DNA from: JAPUDQ01 sp964535835
GTDB lineage: Bacteria > Patescibacteriota > Saccharimonadia > Saccharimonadales > Saccharimonadaceae
Assembly: GCA_964535835.1 (NCBI GenBank)
Contig: CAZHUZ010000021.1
Span: 1-11,675 of the forward strand
Length of the DNA stretch: 11,675 bases
Direction: 5' to 3'
The notes beneath the pieces were generated by a model, which did no database searches, had not been told where the DNA came from, and saw only the letters and a program-made list of their open reading frames with translations. Every line of letters starts with the position of its first letter. The first letter of the stretch is position 1. Positions 11,584 to 11,675 of the stretch are shown here, piece by piece. The translations under genes were made by a program, and so were the position numbers.

Positions 11584-11675
11584 ATGACCAAAAAAGTTAT
11601 CAACCAAAAAGTAGCTGTCAGTGCCGTCACATTTAATCGTCATTTTGAGGAAGTGCCTCGTCGTATCGAATTCGA
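11584..11675 (+). CDS. Start of an unidentified protein, cut by the window end
   Basis: GGAG (11572-11575) lies 8 nt before ATG. The frame stays open for 30 codons, reading MTKKVINQKVAVSAVTFNRH, then FEEVPRRIEF. There is no TM segment or signal peptide so far. It is too short to assign. It lies directly downstream of the structured RNA and its terminator and may be controlled by it. Confidence 0.6.
   Translation, partial: MTKKVINQKVAVSAVTFNRHFEEVPRRIEF

Noticed and set aside
1..11675. CRISPR array
   Set aside because: No regularly spaced direct repeats of 23-40 bp are present; the repeats found are inverted or only two copies.

Overview
The window looks like a piece of a Patescibacteria (CPR) chromosome, most likely Candidatus Saccharibacteria. 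This is an inference from gene content: a short alpha-glucan phosphorylase, a SIMPL protein, YajQ, a pilin-like C-terminal domain with a terminal Cys pair, and a CPR-style HicBA pair. It also rests on compact gene packing, weak or missing Shine-Dalgarno sites at several genes, and TACAAT/TATGAT-type -10 boxes. TGA is used as a normal stop. No database search was possible.

Region 1 (1-3588) is the most unusual part. A cassette of about 3.6 kb is bounded by a 109-110 bp inverted repeat whose two copies differ only in the length of three homopolymers. Each copy can fold back on itself. Between the copies lies a structured leader and a tightly overlapping six-gene operon that encodes only membrane or membrane-anchored proteins: a three-TM protein fused to a pilin-like domain, two small membrane proteins sharing a DSRxWxDLE tail, a DUF2569 protein with a helical N-terminus, an anchored KTSC-domain protein, and a small anchored protein with two cysteines. 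No transposase or recombinase is visible.

Region 2 (3589-4961) is a junkyard. Several very strong bidirectional hairpins (3650-3900), two of them part of a repeated three-hairpin module, are followed by broken coding remnants. These are a minus-strand fragment with C-ending codons and clustered stops, then a plus-strand HicB-like antitoxin with a frameshift and a HicA-like toxin that lacks its catalytic His and has a stop 14 codons before the end of its open frame.

Region 3 (4962-8053) holds two intact metabolic genes on the plus strand: a 12-TM MFS exporter and a divergent glycogen/maltodextrin phosphorylase (GT35). Region 4 (8054-9655) is a convergent pair of membrane-protein genes with strong AAGGAG sites, separated by three GC-rich hairpins. 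Region 5 (9717-11253) has a membrane-anchored SIMPL protein divergent from yajQ, and yajQ overlapping a small convergent membrane-protein gene by 4 nt. Region 6 (11254-11675) holds a probable structured RNA with two terminator-like hairpins and alternative pairings, followed by the first 30 codons of a gene that runs off the window.
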